Both the position numbers and the translations under genes were made by a program. The notes under the pieces are model-generated. The model did not search any database, was not told the DNA's origin, and was given only the letters and a program-made list of their open reading frames with translations. A stretch of DNA of 64,000 bases from Odiellus spinosus (taxonomy: Eukaryota > Arthropoda > Arachnida > Opiliones > Phalangiidae): assembly GCA_963920705.1 (NCBI GenBank), contig CAWUCO010000206.1, forward strand, positions 62,001 to 126,000. Direction: 5' to 3'. Shown piece after piece: positions 1-12,341 of this stretch (its first letter is position 1; every line of letters starts with the position of its first letter).

Positions 1-90
1 AAGTTTTGTGTCCATTTTAATCCAATAATCTTGGATTTTTAAGTGTTTTTGCTTTATTTTAACCAATTTTATATTTGTCACAATTTTGCA

Positions 91-369
91 ATTTAGACAA
101 AACCAAAGTCATTCGAAAGAGCAATTAATGGACAGTCTAAATAACAAGAGTTTTCAAAAATCCGTTGAAAAACAAGAAAAATATGGCCAATTCAAGAAAT
201 CATACAATATCAAAATAGTCAAATTTCAGATTTTCAAAATTCGCTTTTTGATATTAGATGTTTTTTGAATTGTCCATATTTTCCATGTTTTTCAACGGAT
301 TTTCCAAAACTCTTGATTTTCAGATAGACCAATATTTGCTCTTTCGAGTGGTCTTAATTTTGTCTAAAT
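91..369. repeat. Imperfect palindrome inside every monomer (arms ~125 bp)
   Basis: Pairing base i with 460-i for the outer part, and with 461-i after a 1-base offset near 200, aligns 91-215 with the reverse complement of 246-369 at roughly 75-80% by eye. Perfect blocks include AAAATCCGTTGAAAAACA (157-174) with its complement at 286-303, TCGAAAGAGCAA (113-124) with 336-347, ATTTAGACAAAA (91-102) with 358-369, and CAAGAGTTTT (145-154). The spacer is only about 30 bp, so a single strand could fold into a long hairpin. The same layout is present in the other forward monomers, with individual substitutions. Confidence 0.9.
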
Positions 370-428
370 CGCTTAAAAATCAAAAGTTTTGCGTCCATTT
401 GAATCCAATAATCTTGGATTTTTAAGCG
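370..428. repeat. Linker stem-loop, 12 bp perfect stem
   Basis: CGCTTAAAAATC at 370-381 is the exact reverse complement of GATTTTTAAGCG at 417-428, with a 35-base loop. Monomers whose linker reads AAGTG instead of AAGCG keep a 10 bp stem (CTTAAAAATC with GATTTTTAAG). The element recurs once per monomer. It is an AT-rich inverted repeat; there is no T-tract placement or adjacent gene to make it a terminator. Confidence 0.7.
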
Positions 429-1234
429 TTTTTGCTTAATTTTAACCAATTTTATATTGGTCACAATTTTGCAATTTAGACAAAACCAAAGTCATTCGAA
501 AGAGCAATTAATGGACAGTCTAAATAATAAGAGTTTTCAAAAATCCGTTGAAAAACAAGAAAAATATGGCCAATTCAAGAAATCATACAATATCAAAATA
601 GTCAAATTTCAGATTTTCAAAATTCGCTTTTTGATATTAGATGTTTTTTGAATTGTCCATATTTTCCATGTTTTTCAACGGATTTTCCAAAACTCTTGAT
701 TTTCAGATAGACCAATATTTGCTCTTTCGAGTGGTCTTAATTTTGTCTAAATCGCTTAAAAATCAAAAGTTTTGTGTCCATTTGAATCCAATAATCTTGG
801 ATTTTTAAGCGTTTTTGCTTAATTTTAACCAATTTTATATTGGTCACAATTTTGCAATTTAGACAAAACCAAAGTCATTCGAAAGAGCAATTAATGGACA
901 GTCTAAATAATAAGAGTTTTCAAAAATCCGTTGAAAAACAAGAAAAATATGGCCAATTCAAGAAATCATAGAATATCAAAATAGTCAAATTTCAGATTTT
1001 AAAAATTCGCTTTTTGATATTAGATGTTTTTTGAATTGTCCATATTTTCCATGTTTTTCAACGGATTTTCCAAAACTCTTGATTTTCAGATAGACCAATA
1101 TTTGCTCTTTCGAGTAGTCTTAATTTTGTCTAAATCGCTTAAAAATCAAAAGTTTTGTGTCCATTTTAATCCAATAATCTTTGATTTTTAAGTGTTTTTG
1201 CTTTATTTTAACCAATTTTATATTTGTCACAATT

Positions 1235-3532
1235 TTGCAATTTAGACAAAACCAAAGTCATTCGAAAGAGCAATTAATGGACAGTCTAAATAACAAGAGT
1301 TTTCAAAAATCCGTTGAAAAACAAGAAAAATATGGCCAATTCAAGAAATCATACAATATCAAAATAGTCAAATTTCAGATTTTCAAAATTCGCTTTTTGA
1401 TATTAGATGTTTTTTGAATTGTCCATATTTTCCATGTTTTTCAACGGATTTTCCAAAACTCTTGATTTTCAGATAGATCAATATTTGCTCTTTCGAGTAG
1501 TCTTAATTTTGTCTAAATCGCTTAAAAATCAAAAGTTTTGTGTCCATTTTAATCCGATAATCTTGGATTTTTAAGTGTTTTTGCTTTATTTTAACCAATT
1601 TTATATTTGTCACAATTTTGCAATTTAGACAAAACCAAAGTCATTCGAAAGAGCAATTAATGGACAGTCTAAATAACAAGAGTTTTCAAAAATCCGTTGA
1701 AAAACAAGAAAAATATGGCCAATTCAAGAAATCATACAATATCAAAATAGTCAAATTTCAGATTTTAAAAATTCGCTTTTTGATATTAGATGTTTTTTGA
1801 ATTGTCCATATTTTCCATGTTTTTCAACGGATTTTCCAAAACTCTTGATTGTCAGATAGACCAATATTTGCTCTTTCGAGTGGTCTTAATTTTGTCTAAA
1901 TCGCTTAAAAATCAAAAGTTTTGTGTCCATTTTAATCCAATAATCTTGGATTTTTAAGTGTTTTTGCTTTATTTTAACCAATTTTATATTTGTCACAATT
2001 TTGCAATTTAGACAAAACCAAAGTCATTCGAAAGAGCAAATAATGGACAGTCTAAATAACAAGAGTTTTCAAAAATCCGTTGAAAAACAAGAAAAATATG
2101 GCCAATTCAAGAAATCATACAATATCAAAATAGTCAAATTTCAGATTTTCAAAATTCGCTTTTTGATATTAGATGTTTTTTGAATTGTCCATATTTTCCA
2201 TGTTTTTCAACGGATTTTCCAAAACTCTTGATTTTCAGATAGACCAATATTTGCTCTTTCGAGTGGTCTTAATTTTGTCTAAATCGCTTAAAAATCAAAA
2301 GTTTTGTGTCCATTTGAATCCAATAATCTTGGATTTTTAAGCGTTTTTGCTTAATTTTAACCAATTTTATATTGGTCACAATTTTGCAATTTAGACAAAA
2401 CCAAAGTCATTCGAAAGAGCAATTAATGGACAGTCTAAATAATAAGAGTTTTCAAAAATCCGTTGAAAAACAAGAAAAATATGGCCAATCAAAGAAATCA
2501 TACAATATCAAAATAGTCAAATTTCAGATTTTCAAAATTCGCTTTTTGATATTAGATGTTTTTTGAATTGTCCATATTTTCCATGTTTTTCAACGGATTT
2601 TCCAAAACTCTTGATTTTCAGATAGACCAATATTTGCTCTTTCGAGTGGTCTTAATTTTGTCTAAATCGCTTAAAAATCAAAAGTTTTGCGTCCATTTGA
2701 ATCCAATAATCTTGGATTTTTAAGCGTTTTTGCTTAATTTTAACCAATTTTATATTGGTCACAATTTTGCAATTTAGACAAAACCAAAGTCATTCGAAAG
2801 AGCAATTAATGGACAGTCTAAATAATAAGAGTTTTCAAAAATCCGTTGAAAAACAAGAAAAATATGGCCAATTCAAGAAATCATACAATATCAAAATAGT
2901 CAAATTTCAGATTTTCAAAATTCGCTTTTTGATATTAGATGTTTTTTGAATTGTCCATATTTTCCATGTTTTTCAACGGATTTTCCAAAACTCTTGATTT
3001 TCAGATAGACCAATATTTGCTCTTTCGAGTGGTCTTAATTTTGTCTAAATCGCTTAAAAATCAAAAGTTTTGTGTCCATTTGAATCCAATAATCTTGGAT
3101 TTTTAAGCGTTTTTGCTTAATTTTAACCAATTTTATATTGGTCACAATTTTGCAATTTAGACAAAACCAAAGTCATTCGAAAGAGCAATTAATGGACAGT
3201 CTAAATAATAAGAGTTTTCAAAAATCCGTTGAAAAACAAGAAAAATATGGCCAATTCAAGAAATCATAGAATATCAAAATAGTCAAATTTCAGATTTTAA
3301 AAATTCGCTTTTTGATATTAGATGTTTTTTGAATTGTCCATATTTTCCATGTTTTTCAACGGATTTTCCAAAACTCTTGATTTTCAGATAGACCAATATT
3401 TGCTCTTTCGAGTAGTCTTAATTTTGTCTAAATCGCTTAAAAATCAAAAGTTTTGTGTCCATTTTAATCCAATAATCTTGGATTTTTAAGTGTTTTTGCT
3501 TTATTTTAACCAATTTTATATTTGTCACAATT
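1235..3532 (+). repeat. Higher-order repeat A, copy 1 (6 monomers, 2298 bp)
   Basis: Monomers at 1235, 1618, 2001, 2384, 2767 and 3150 each carry private markers: GATAGATCAATA after the first, TTTTAAAAAT and CTTGATTGTCAG in the second, GAGCAAATAATGG in the third, GGCCAATCAAAG in the fourth, a preceding GCGTCC linker on the fifth, and CATAG in the sixth. The same order returns exactly 2298 bp later. By eye the two copies differ at only a few bases, for example AATCCGATAA near 1554 against AATCCAATAA, which indicates recent amplification of the six-monomer unit. Confidence 0.92.
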
Positions 3533-5830
3533 TTGCAATTTAGACAAAACCAAAGTCATTCGAAAGAGCAATTAATGGACAGTCTAAATAACAAGAGTTT
3601 TCAAAAATCCGTTGAAAAACAAGAAAAATATGGCCAATTCAAGAAATCATACAATATCAAAATAGTCAAATTTCAGATTTTCAAAATTCGCTTTTTGATA
3701 TTAGATGTTTTTTGAATTGTCCATATTTTCCATGTTTTTCAACGGATTTTCCAAAACTCTTGATTTTCAGATAGATCAATATTTGCTCTTTCGAGTAGTC
3801 TTAATTTTGTCTAAATCGCTTAAAAATCAAAAGTTTTGTGTCCATTTTAATCCAATAATCTTGGATTTTTAAGTGTTTTTGCTTTATTTTAACCAATTTT
3901 ATATTTGTCACAATTTTGCAATTTAGACAAAACCAAAGTCATTCGAAAGAGCAATTAATGGACAGTCTAAATAACAAGAGTTTTCAAAAATCCGTTGAAA
4001 AACAAGAAAAATATGGCCAATTCAAGAAATCATACAATATCAAAATAGTCAAATTTCAGATTTTAAAAATTCGCTTTTTGATATTAGATGTTTTTTGAAT
4101 TGTCCATATTTTCCATGTTTTTCAACGGATTTTCCAAAACTCTTGATTGTCAGATAGACCAATATTTGCTCTTTCGAGTGGTCTTAATTTTGTCTAAATC
4201 GCTTAAAAATCAAAAGTTTTGTGTCCATTTTAATCCAATAATCTTGGATTTTTAAGTGTTTTTGCTTTATTTTAACCAATTTTATATTTGTCACAATTTT
4301 GCAATTTAGACAAAACCAAAGTCATTCGAAAGAGCAAATAATGGACAGTCTAAATAACAAGAGTTTTCAAAAATCCGTTGAAAAACAAGAAAAATATGGC
4401 CAATTCAAGAAATCATACAATATCAAAATAGTCAAATTTCAGATTTTCAAAATTCGCTTTTTGATATTAGATGTTTTTTGAATTGTCCATATTTTCCATG
4501 TTTTTCAACGGATTTTCCAAAACTCTTGATTTTCAGATAGACCAATATTTGCTCTTTCGAGTGGTCTTAATTTTGTCTAAATCGCTTAAAAATCAAAAGT
4601 TTTGTGTCCATTTGAATCCAATAATCTTGGATTTTTAAGCGTTTTTGCTTAATTTTAACCAATTTTATATTGGTCACAATTTTGCAATTTAGACAAAACC
4701 AAAGTCATTCGAAAGAGCAATTAATGGACAGTCTAAATAATAAGAGTTTTCAAAAATCCGTTGAAAAACAAGAAAAATATGGCCAATCAAAGAAATCATA
4801 CAATATCAAAATAGTCAAATTTCAGATTTTCAAAATTCGCTTTTTGATATTAGATGTTTTTTGAATTGTCCATATTTTCAATGTTTTTCAACGGATTTTC
4901 CAAAACTCTTGATTTTCAGATAGACCAATATTTGCTCTTTCGAGTGGTCTTAATTTTGTCTAAATCGCTTAAAAATCAAAAGTTTTGCGTCCATTTGAAT
5001 CCAATAATCTTGGATTTTTAAGCGTTTTTGCTTAATTTTAACCAATTTTATATTGGTCACAATTTTGCAATTTAGACAAAACCAAAGTCATTCGAAAGAG
5101 CAATTAATGGACAGTCTAAATAATAAGAGTTTTCAAAAATCCGTTGAAAAACAAGAAAAATATGGCCAATTCAAGAAATCATACAATATCAAAATAGTCA
5201 AATTTCAGATTTTCAAAATTCGCTTTTTGATATTAGATGTTTTTTGAATTGTCCATATTTTCCATGTTTTTCAACGGATTTTCCAAAACTCTTGATTTTC
5301 AGATAGACCAATATTTGCTCTTTCGAGTGGTCTTAATTTTGTCTAAATCGCTTAAAAATCAAAAGTTTTGTGTCCATTTGAATCCAATAATCTTGGATTT
5401 TTAAGCGTTTTTGCTTAATTTTAACCAATTTTATATTGGTCACAATTTTGCAATTTAGACAAAACCAAAGTCATTCGAAAGAGCAATTAATGGACAGTCT
5501 AAATAATAAGAGTTTTCAAAAATCCGTTGAAAAACAAGAAAAATATGGCCAATTCAAGAAATCATAGAATATCAAAATAGTCAAATTTCAGATTTTAAAA
5601 ATTCGCTTTTTGATATTAGATGTTTTTTGAATTGTCCATATTTTCCATGTTTTTCAACGGATTTTCCAAAACTCTTGATTTTCAGATAGACCAATATTTG
5701 CTCTTTCGAGTAGTCTTAATTTTGTCTAAATCGCTTAAAAATCAAAAGTTTTGTGTCCATTTTAATCCAATAATCTTGGATTTTTAAGTGTTTTTGCTTT
5801 ATTTTAACCAATTTTATATTTGTCACAATT
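3533..5830 (+). repeat. Higher-order repeat A, copy 2 (6 monomers, 2298 bp)
   Basis: Members at 3533, 3916, 4299, 4682, 5065 and 5448 repeat the marker order of copy 1, including GAGCAAATAATGG at the third and GGCCAATCAAAG at the fourth. A private change, TTTTCAATG for TTTTCCATG near 4876, distinguishes this copy. Confidence 0.92.
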
Positions 5831-7745
5831 TTGCAATTTAGACAAAACCAAAGTCATTCGAAAGAGCAATTAATGGACAGTCTAAATAACAAGAGTTTTC
5901 AAAAATCCGTTGAAAAACAAGAAAAATATGGCCAATTCAAGAAATCATACAATATCAAAATAGTCAAATTTCAGATTTTCAAAATTCGCTTTTTGATATT
6001 AGATGTTTTTTGAATTGTCCATATTTTCCATGTTTTTCAACGGATTTTCCAAAACTCTTGATTTTCAGATAGATCAATATTTGCTCTTTCGAGTAGTCTT
6101 AATTTTGTCTAAATCGCTTAAAAATCAAAAGTTTTGTGTCCATTTTAATCCAATAATCTTGGATTTTTAAGTGTTTTTGCTTTATTTTAACCAATTTTAT
6201 ATTTGTCACAATTTTGCAATTTAGACAAAACCAAAGTCATTCGAAAGAGCAATTAATGGACAGTCTAAATAACAAGAGTTTTCAAAAATCCGTTGAAAAA
6301 CAAGAAAAATATGGCCAATTCAAGAAATCATACAATATCAAAATAGTCAAATTTCAGATTTTAAAAATTCGCTTTTTGATATTAGATGTTTTTTGAATTG
6401 TCCATATTTTCCATGTTTTTCAACGGATTTTCCAAAACTCTTGATTGTCAGATAGACCAATATTTGCTCTTTCGAGTGGTCTTAATTTTGTCTAAATCGC
6501 TTAAAAATCAAAAGTTTTGTGTCCATTTTAATCCAATAATCTTGGATTTTTAAGTGTTTTTGCTTTATTTTAACCAATTTTATATTTGTCACAATTTTGC
6601 AATTTAGACAAAACCAAAGTCATTCGAAAGAGCAATTAATGGACAGTCTAAATAACAAGAGTTTTCAAAAATCCGTTGAAAAACAAGAAAAATATGGCCA
6701 ATTCAAGAAATCATACAATATCAAAATAGTCAAATTTCAGATTTTCAAAATTCGCTTTTTGATATTAGATGTTTTTTGAATTGTCCATATTTTCCATGTT
6801 TTTCAACGGATTTTCCAAAACTCTTGATTTTCAGATAGACCAATATTTGCTCTTTCGAGTGGTCTTAATTTTGTCTAAATCGCTTAAAAATCAAAAGTTT
6901 TGTGTCCATTTGAATCCAATAATCTTGGATTTTTAAGCGTTTTTGCTTAATTTTAACCAATTTTATATTGGTCACAATTTTGCAATTTAGACAAAACCAA
7001 AGTCATTCGAAAGAGCAATTAATGGACAGTCTAAATAATAAGAGTTTTCAAAAATCCGTTGAAAAACAAGAAAAATATGGCCAATCAAAGAAATCATACA
7101 ATATCAAAATAGTCAAATTTCAGATTTTCAAAATTCGCTTTTTGATATTAGATGTTTTTTGAATTGTCCATATTTTCCATGTTTTTCAACGGATTTTCCA
7201 AAACTCTTGATTTTCAGATAGACCAATATTTGCTCTTTCGAGTGGTCTTAATTTTGTCTAAATCGCTTAAAAATCAAAAGTTTTGTGTCCATTTGAATCC
7301 AATAATCTTGGATTTTTAAGCGTTTTTGCTTAATTTTAACCAATTTTATATTGGTCACAATTTTGCAATTTAGACAAAACCAAAGTCATTCGAAAGAGCA
7401 ATTAATGGACAGTCTAAATAATAAGAGTTTTCAAAAATCCGTTGAAAAACAAGAAAAATATGGCCAATTCAAGAAATCATAGAATATCAAAATAGTCAAA
7501 TTTCAGATTTTAAAAATTCGCTTTTTGATATTAGATGTTTTTTGAATTGTCCATATTTTCCATGTTTTTCAACGGATTTTCCAAAACTCTTGATTTTCAG
7601 ATAGACCAATATTTGCTCTTTCGAGTAGTCTTAATTTTGTCTAAATCGCTTAAAAATCAAAAGTTTTGTGTCCATTTTAATCCAATAATCTTGGATTTTT
7701 AAGTGTTTTTGCTTTATTTTAACCAATTTCATATTTGTCACAATT
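5831..7745 (+). repeat. Higher-order repeat A, shortened copy (5 monomers, 1915 bp)
   Basis: Members at 5831, 6214, 6597, 6980 and 7363 follow the A order, but the fifth type (the one with the GCGTCC linker) is absent: the GGCCAATCAAAG monomer at 6980 is followed directly by the CATAG monomer at 7363. The loss is exactly one 383 bp period, as expected of unequal exchange in register. The third member has the ordinary GAGCAATTAATGG. Confidence 0.88.
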
Positions 7746-10043
7746 TTGCAATTTAGACAAAACCAAAGTCATTCGAAAGAGCAATTAATGGACAGTCTAA
7801 ATAACAAGAGTTTTCAAAAATCCGTTGAAAAACAAGAAAAATATGGCCAATTCAGGAAATCATACAATATCAAAATAGTCAAATTTCAGATTTTCAAAAT
7901 TCGCTTTTTGATATTAGATGTTTTTTGAATTGTCCATATTTTCCATGTTTTTCAACGGATTTTCCAAAACTCTTGATTTTCAGATAGACCAATATTTGCT
8001 CTTTCGAGTGGTCTTAATTTTGTCTAAATCGCTTAAAAATCAAAAGTTTTGCGTCCATTTGAATCCAATAATCTTGGATTTTTAAGCGTTTTTGCTTAAT
8101 TTTAACCAATTTTATATTGGTCACAATTTTGCAATTTAGACAAAACCAAAGTCATTCGAAAGAGCAATTAATGGACAGTCTAAATAATAAGAGTTTTCAA
8201 AAATCCGTTGAAAAACAAGAAAAATATGGCCAATTCAAGAAATCATACAATATCAAAATAGTCAAATTTCAGATTTTAAAAATTCGCTTTTTGATATTAG
8301 ATGTTTTTTGAATTGTCCATATTTTCCATGTTTTTCAACGGATTTTCCAAAACTCTTGATTTTCAGATAGACCAATATTTGCTCTTTCGAGTAGTCTTAA
8401 TTTTGTCTAAATCGCTTAAAAATCAAAAGTTTTGTGTCCATTTTAATCCAATAATCTTGGATTTTTAAGTGTTTTTGCTTTATTTTAACCAATTTTATAT
8501 TTGTCACAATTTTGCAATTTAGACAAAACCAAAGTCATTCGAAAGAGCAATTAATGGACAGTCTAAATAACAAGAGTTTTCAAAAATCCGTTGAAAAACA
8601 AGAAAAATATGGCCAATTCAGGAAATCATACAATATCAAAATAGTCAAATTTCAGATTTTCAAAATTCGCTTTTTGATATTAGATGTTTTTTGAATTGTC
8701 CATATTTTCCATGTTTTTCAACGGATTTTCCAAAACTCTTGATTGTCAGATAGACCAATATTTGCTCTTTCGAGTGGTCTTAATTTTGTCTAAATCGCTT
8801 AAAAATCAAAAGTTTTGTGTCCATTTTAATCCAATAATCTTGGATTTTTAAGTGTTTTTGCTTTATTTTAACCAATTTTATATTTGTCACAATTTTGCAA
8901 TTTAGACAAAACCAAAGTCATTCGAAAGAGCAATTAATGGACAGTCTAAATAACAAGAGTTTTCAAAAATCCGTTGAAAAACAAGAAAAATATGGCCAAT
9001 TCAAGAAATCATACAATATCAAAATAGTCAAATTTCAGATTTTCAAAATTCGCTTTTTGATATTAGATGTTTTTTGAATTGTCCATATTTTCCATGTTTT
9101 TCAACGGATTTTCCAAAACTCTTGATTTTCAGATAGACCAATATTTGCTCTTTCGAGTGGTCTTAATTTTGTCTAAATCGCTTAAAAATCAAAAGTTTTG
9201 CGTCCATTTGAATCCAATAATCTTGGATTTTTAAGCGTTTTTGCTTAATTTTAACCAATTTTATATTGGTCACAATTTTGCAATTTAGACAAAACCAAAG
9301 TCATTCGAAAGAGCAATTAATGGACAGTCTAAATAATAAGAGTTTTCAAAAATCCGTTGAAAAACAAGAAAAATATGGCCAATTCAAGAAATCATACAAT
9401 ATCAAAATAGTCAAATTTCAGATTTTCAAAATTCGCTTTTTGATATTAGATGTTTTTTGAATTGTCCATATTTTCCATGTTTTTCAACGGATTTTCCAAA
9501 ACTCTTGATTTTCAGATAGACCAATATTTGCTCTTTCGAGTGGTCTTAATTTTGTCTAAATCGCTTAAAAATCAAAAGTTTTGTGTCCATTTGAATCCAA
9601 TAATCTTGGATTTTTAAGCGTTTTTGCTTAATTTTAACCAATTTTATATTGGTCACAATTTTGCAATTTAGACAAAACCAAAGTCATTCGAAAGAGCAAT
9701 TAATGGACAGTCTAAATAATAAGAGTTTTCAAAAATCCGTTGAAAAACAAGAAAAATATGGCCAATTCAAGAAATCATAGAATATCAAAATAGTCAAATT
9801 TCAGATTTTAAAAATTCGCTTTTTGATATTAGATGTTTTTTGAATTGTCCATATTTTCCATGTTTTTCAACGGATTTTCCAAAACTCTTGATTTTCAGAT
9901 AGACCAATATTTGCTCTTTCGAGTAGTCTTAATTTTGTCTAAATCGCTTAAAAATCAAAAGTTTTGTGTCCATTTTAATCCAATAATCTTGGATTTTTAA
10001 GTGTTTTTGCTTTATTTTAACCAATTTTATATTTGTCACAATT
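7746..10043 (+). repeat. Scrambled six-monomer segment related to repeat A
   Basis: Monomers at 7746, 8129, 8512, 8895, 9278 and 9661 reuse A-type markers in a new order. Two (7746 and 8512) share the private TTCAGGAAATC in place of TTCAAGAAATC. The GCGTCC linker precedes both 8129 and 9278, and CTTGATTGTCAG follows 8512. This looks like A-type units reshuffled by exchange or conversion. Confidence 0.75.
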
Positions 10044-12341
10044 TTGCAATTTAGACAAAACCAAAGTCATTCGAAAGAGCAATTAATGGACAGTCTAAAT
10101 AACAAGAGTTTTCAAAAATCCGTTGAAAAACAAGAAAAATATGGCCAATTCAAGAAATCATACAATATCAAAATAGTCAAATTTCAGATTTTAAAAATTC
10201 GCTTTTTGATATTAGATGTTTTTTGAATTGTCCATATTTTCCATGTTTTTCAACGGATTTTCCAAAACTCTTGATTTTCAGATAGATCAATATTTGCTCT
10301 TTCGAGTAGTCTTAATTTTGTCTAAATCGCTTAAAAATCAAAAGTTTTGTGTCCATTTTAATCCAATAATCTTGGATTTTTAAGTGTTTTTGCTTTATTT
10401 TAACCAATTTTATATTTGTCACAATTTTGCAATTTAGACAAAACCAAAGTCATTCGAAAGAGCAATTAATGGACAGTCTAAATAACAAGAGTTTTCAAAA
10501 ATCCGTTGAAAAACAAGAAAAATATGGCCAATTCAAGAAATCATACAATATCAAAATAGTCAAATTTCAGATTTTCAAAATTCGCTTTTTGATATTAGAT
10601 GTTTTTTGAATTGTCCATATTTTCCATGTTTTTCAACGGATTTTCCAAAACTCTTGATTTTCAGATAGACCAATATTTGCTCTTTCGAGTGGTCTTAATT
10701 TTGTCTAAATCGCTTAAAAATCAAAAGTTTTGTGTCCATTTTAATCCAATAATCTTGGATTTTTAAGTGTTTTTGCTTTATTTTAACCAATTTTATATTG
10801 GTCACAATTTTGCAATTTAGACCAAACCAAAGTCATTCGAAAGAGCAATTAATGGACAGTCTAAATAATAAGAGTTTTCAAAAATCCGTTGAAAAACAAG
10901 AAAAATATGGCCAATTCAAGAAATCATAGAATATCAAAATAGTCAAATTTCAGATTTTAAAAATTCACTTTTTGATATTAGATGTTTTTTGAATTGTCCA
11001 TATTTTCCATGTTTTTCAACGGATTTTCCAAAACTCTTGATTTTCAGATAGACCAATATTTGCTCTTTCGAGTAGTCTTAATTTTGTCTAAATCCTTTAA
11101 AAATCAAAAGTTTTGTGTCCATTTTAATCCAATAATCTTGGATTTTTAAGTGTTTTTGCTTTATTTTAACCAATTTTATATTTGTCACAATTTTGCAATT
11201 TAGACAAAACCAAAGTCATTCGAAAGAGCAATTAATGGACAGTCTAAATAACAAGAGTTTTCAAAAATCCGTTGAAAAACAAGAAAAATATGGCCAATTC
11301 AAGAAATCATACAATATCAAAATAGTCAAATTTCAGATTTTAAAAATTCGCTTTTTGATATTAGATGTTTTTTGAATTGTCCATATTTTCCATGTTTTTC
11401 AACGGATTTTCCAAAACTCTTGATTTTCAGATAGATCAATATTTGCTCTTTCGAGTAGTCTTAATTTTGTCTAAATCGCTTAAAAATCAAAAGTTTTGTG
11501 TCCATTTTAATCCAATAATCTTGGATTTTTAAGTGTTTTTGCTTTATTTTAACCAATTTTATATTTGTCACAATTTTGCAATTTAGACAAAACCAAAGTC
11601 ATTCGAAAGAGCAATTAATGGACAGTCTAAATAACAAGAGTTTTCAAAAATCCGTTGAAAAACAAGAAAAATATGGCCAATTCAAGAAATCATACAATAT
11701 CAAAATAGTCAAATTTCAGATTTTCAAAATTCGCTTTTTGATATTAGATGTTTTTTGAATTGTCCATATTTTCCATGTTTTTCAACGGATTTTCCAAAAC
11801 TCTTGATTTTCAGATAGACCAATATTTGCTCTTTCGAGTGGTCTTAATTTTGTCTAAATCGCTTAAAAATCAAAAGTTTTGTGTCCATTTTAATCCAATA
11901 ATCTTGGATTTTTAAGTGTTTTTGCTTTATTTTAACCAATTTTATATTGGTCACAATTTTGCAATTTAGACCAAACCAAAGTCATTCGAAAGAGCAATTA
12001 ATGGACAGTCTAAATAATAAGAGTTTTCAAAAATCCGTTGAAAAACAAGAAAAATATGGCCAATTCAAGAAATCATAGAATATCAAAATAGTCAAATTTC
12101 AGATTTTAAAAATTCACTTTTTGATATTAGATGTTTTTTGAATTGTCCATATTTTCCATGTTTTTCAACGGATTTTCCAAAACTCTTGATTTTCAGATAG
12201 ACCAATATTTGCTCTTTCGAGTAGTCTTAATTTTGTCTAAATCGCTTAAAAATCAAAAGTTTTGTGTCCATTTTAATCCAATAATCTTGGATTTTTAAGT
12301 GTTTTTGCTTTATTTTAACCAATTTTATATTTGTCACAATT
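10044..12341 (+). repeat. Trimer higher-order repeat x2 (1149 bp period)
   Basis: Units 10044-11192 and 11193-12341 have three monomers each. The third member (10810, 11959) has GACCAAACC instead of GACAAAACC, a CATAG allele and ATTCACTTT for ATTCGCTTT. The first unit has a private AAATCCTTTAA near 11092 that the second lacks. Confidence 0.88.

Larger units (their letters stand above)
86..468 (+). repeat. Reference monomer (first complete copy)
   Basis: This copy serves as a key to the array. Arm a1 runs 91-215, a unique core C 216-245, arm a2 246-369 and linker L 370-468. Fixed landmarks are TTCGAA at 112-117, TCCGTTGAAAAAC at 161-173, TATGGCCAA at 182-190, GTTTTTCAACGGA at 287-299 and GCTCTTTCGAG at 338-348. 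Variable sites that define subfamilies are AACAAG or AATAAG near 143, CATAC or CATAG near 201, TTTTCAAAAT or TTTTAAAAAT near 231, GATGT or GATGC near 257, CTTGATTTTCAG or CTTGTTTTTTAG near 312, and GAGTGG or GAGTAG near 346. The anchor itself is arbitrary. Confidence 0.95.
1..1234 (+). repeat. Left-edge monomers, incomplete higher-order unit
   Basis: The window opens inside a linker, then shows monomers anchored at 86, 469 and 852. The copy at 469 has the GCGTCC linker variant and TATTGGTCAC, and the copy at 852 has CATAG. This pair matches the last two members of the 6-mer that follows, so the HOR probably extends to the left of the window. Confidence 0.75.

Noticed and set aside
107..130. 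CENP-B box-like TTCGAAAGAGC
   Set aside because: TTCG with an A at the right spacing is present, but the essential CGGG part is replaced by AATT. I do not call a CENP-B box.
370..428. Rho-independent terminator at the linker stem-loop
   Set aside because: The stem is AT-rich, the loop is 35 bases, and there is no upstream gene. It is part of a satellite in a presumed eukaryote.
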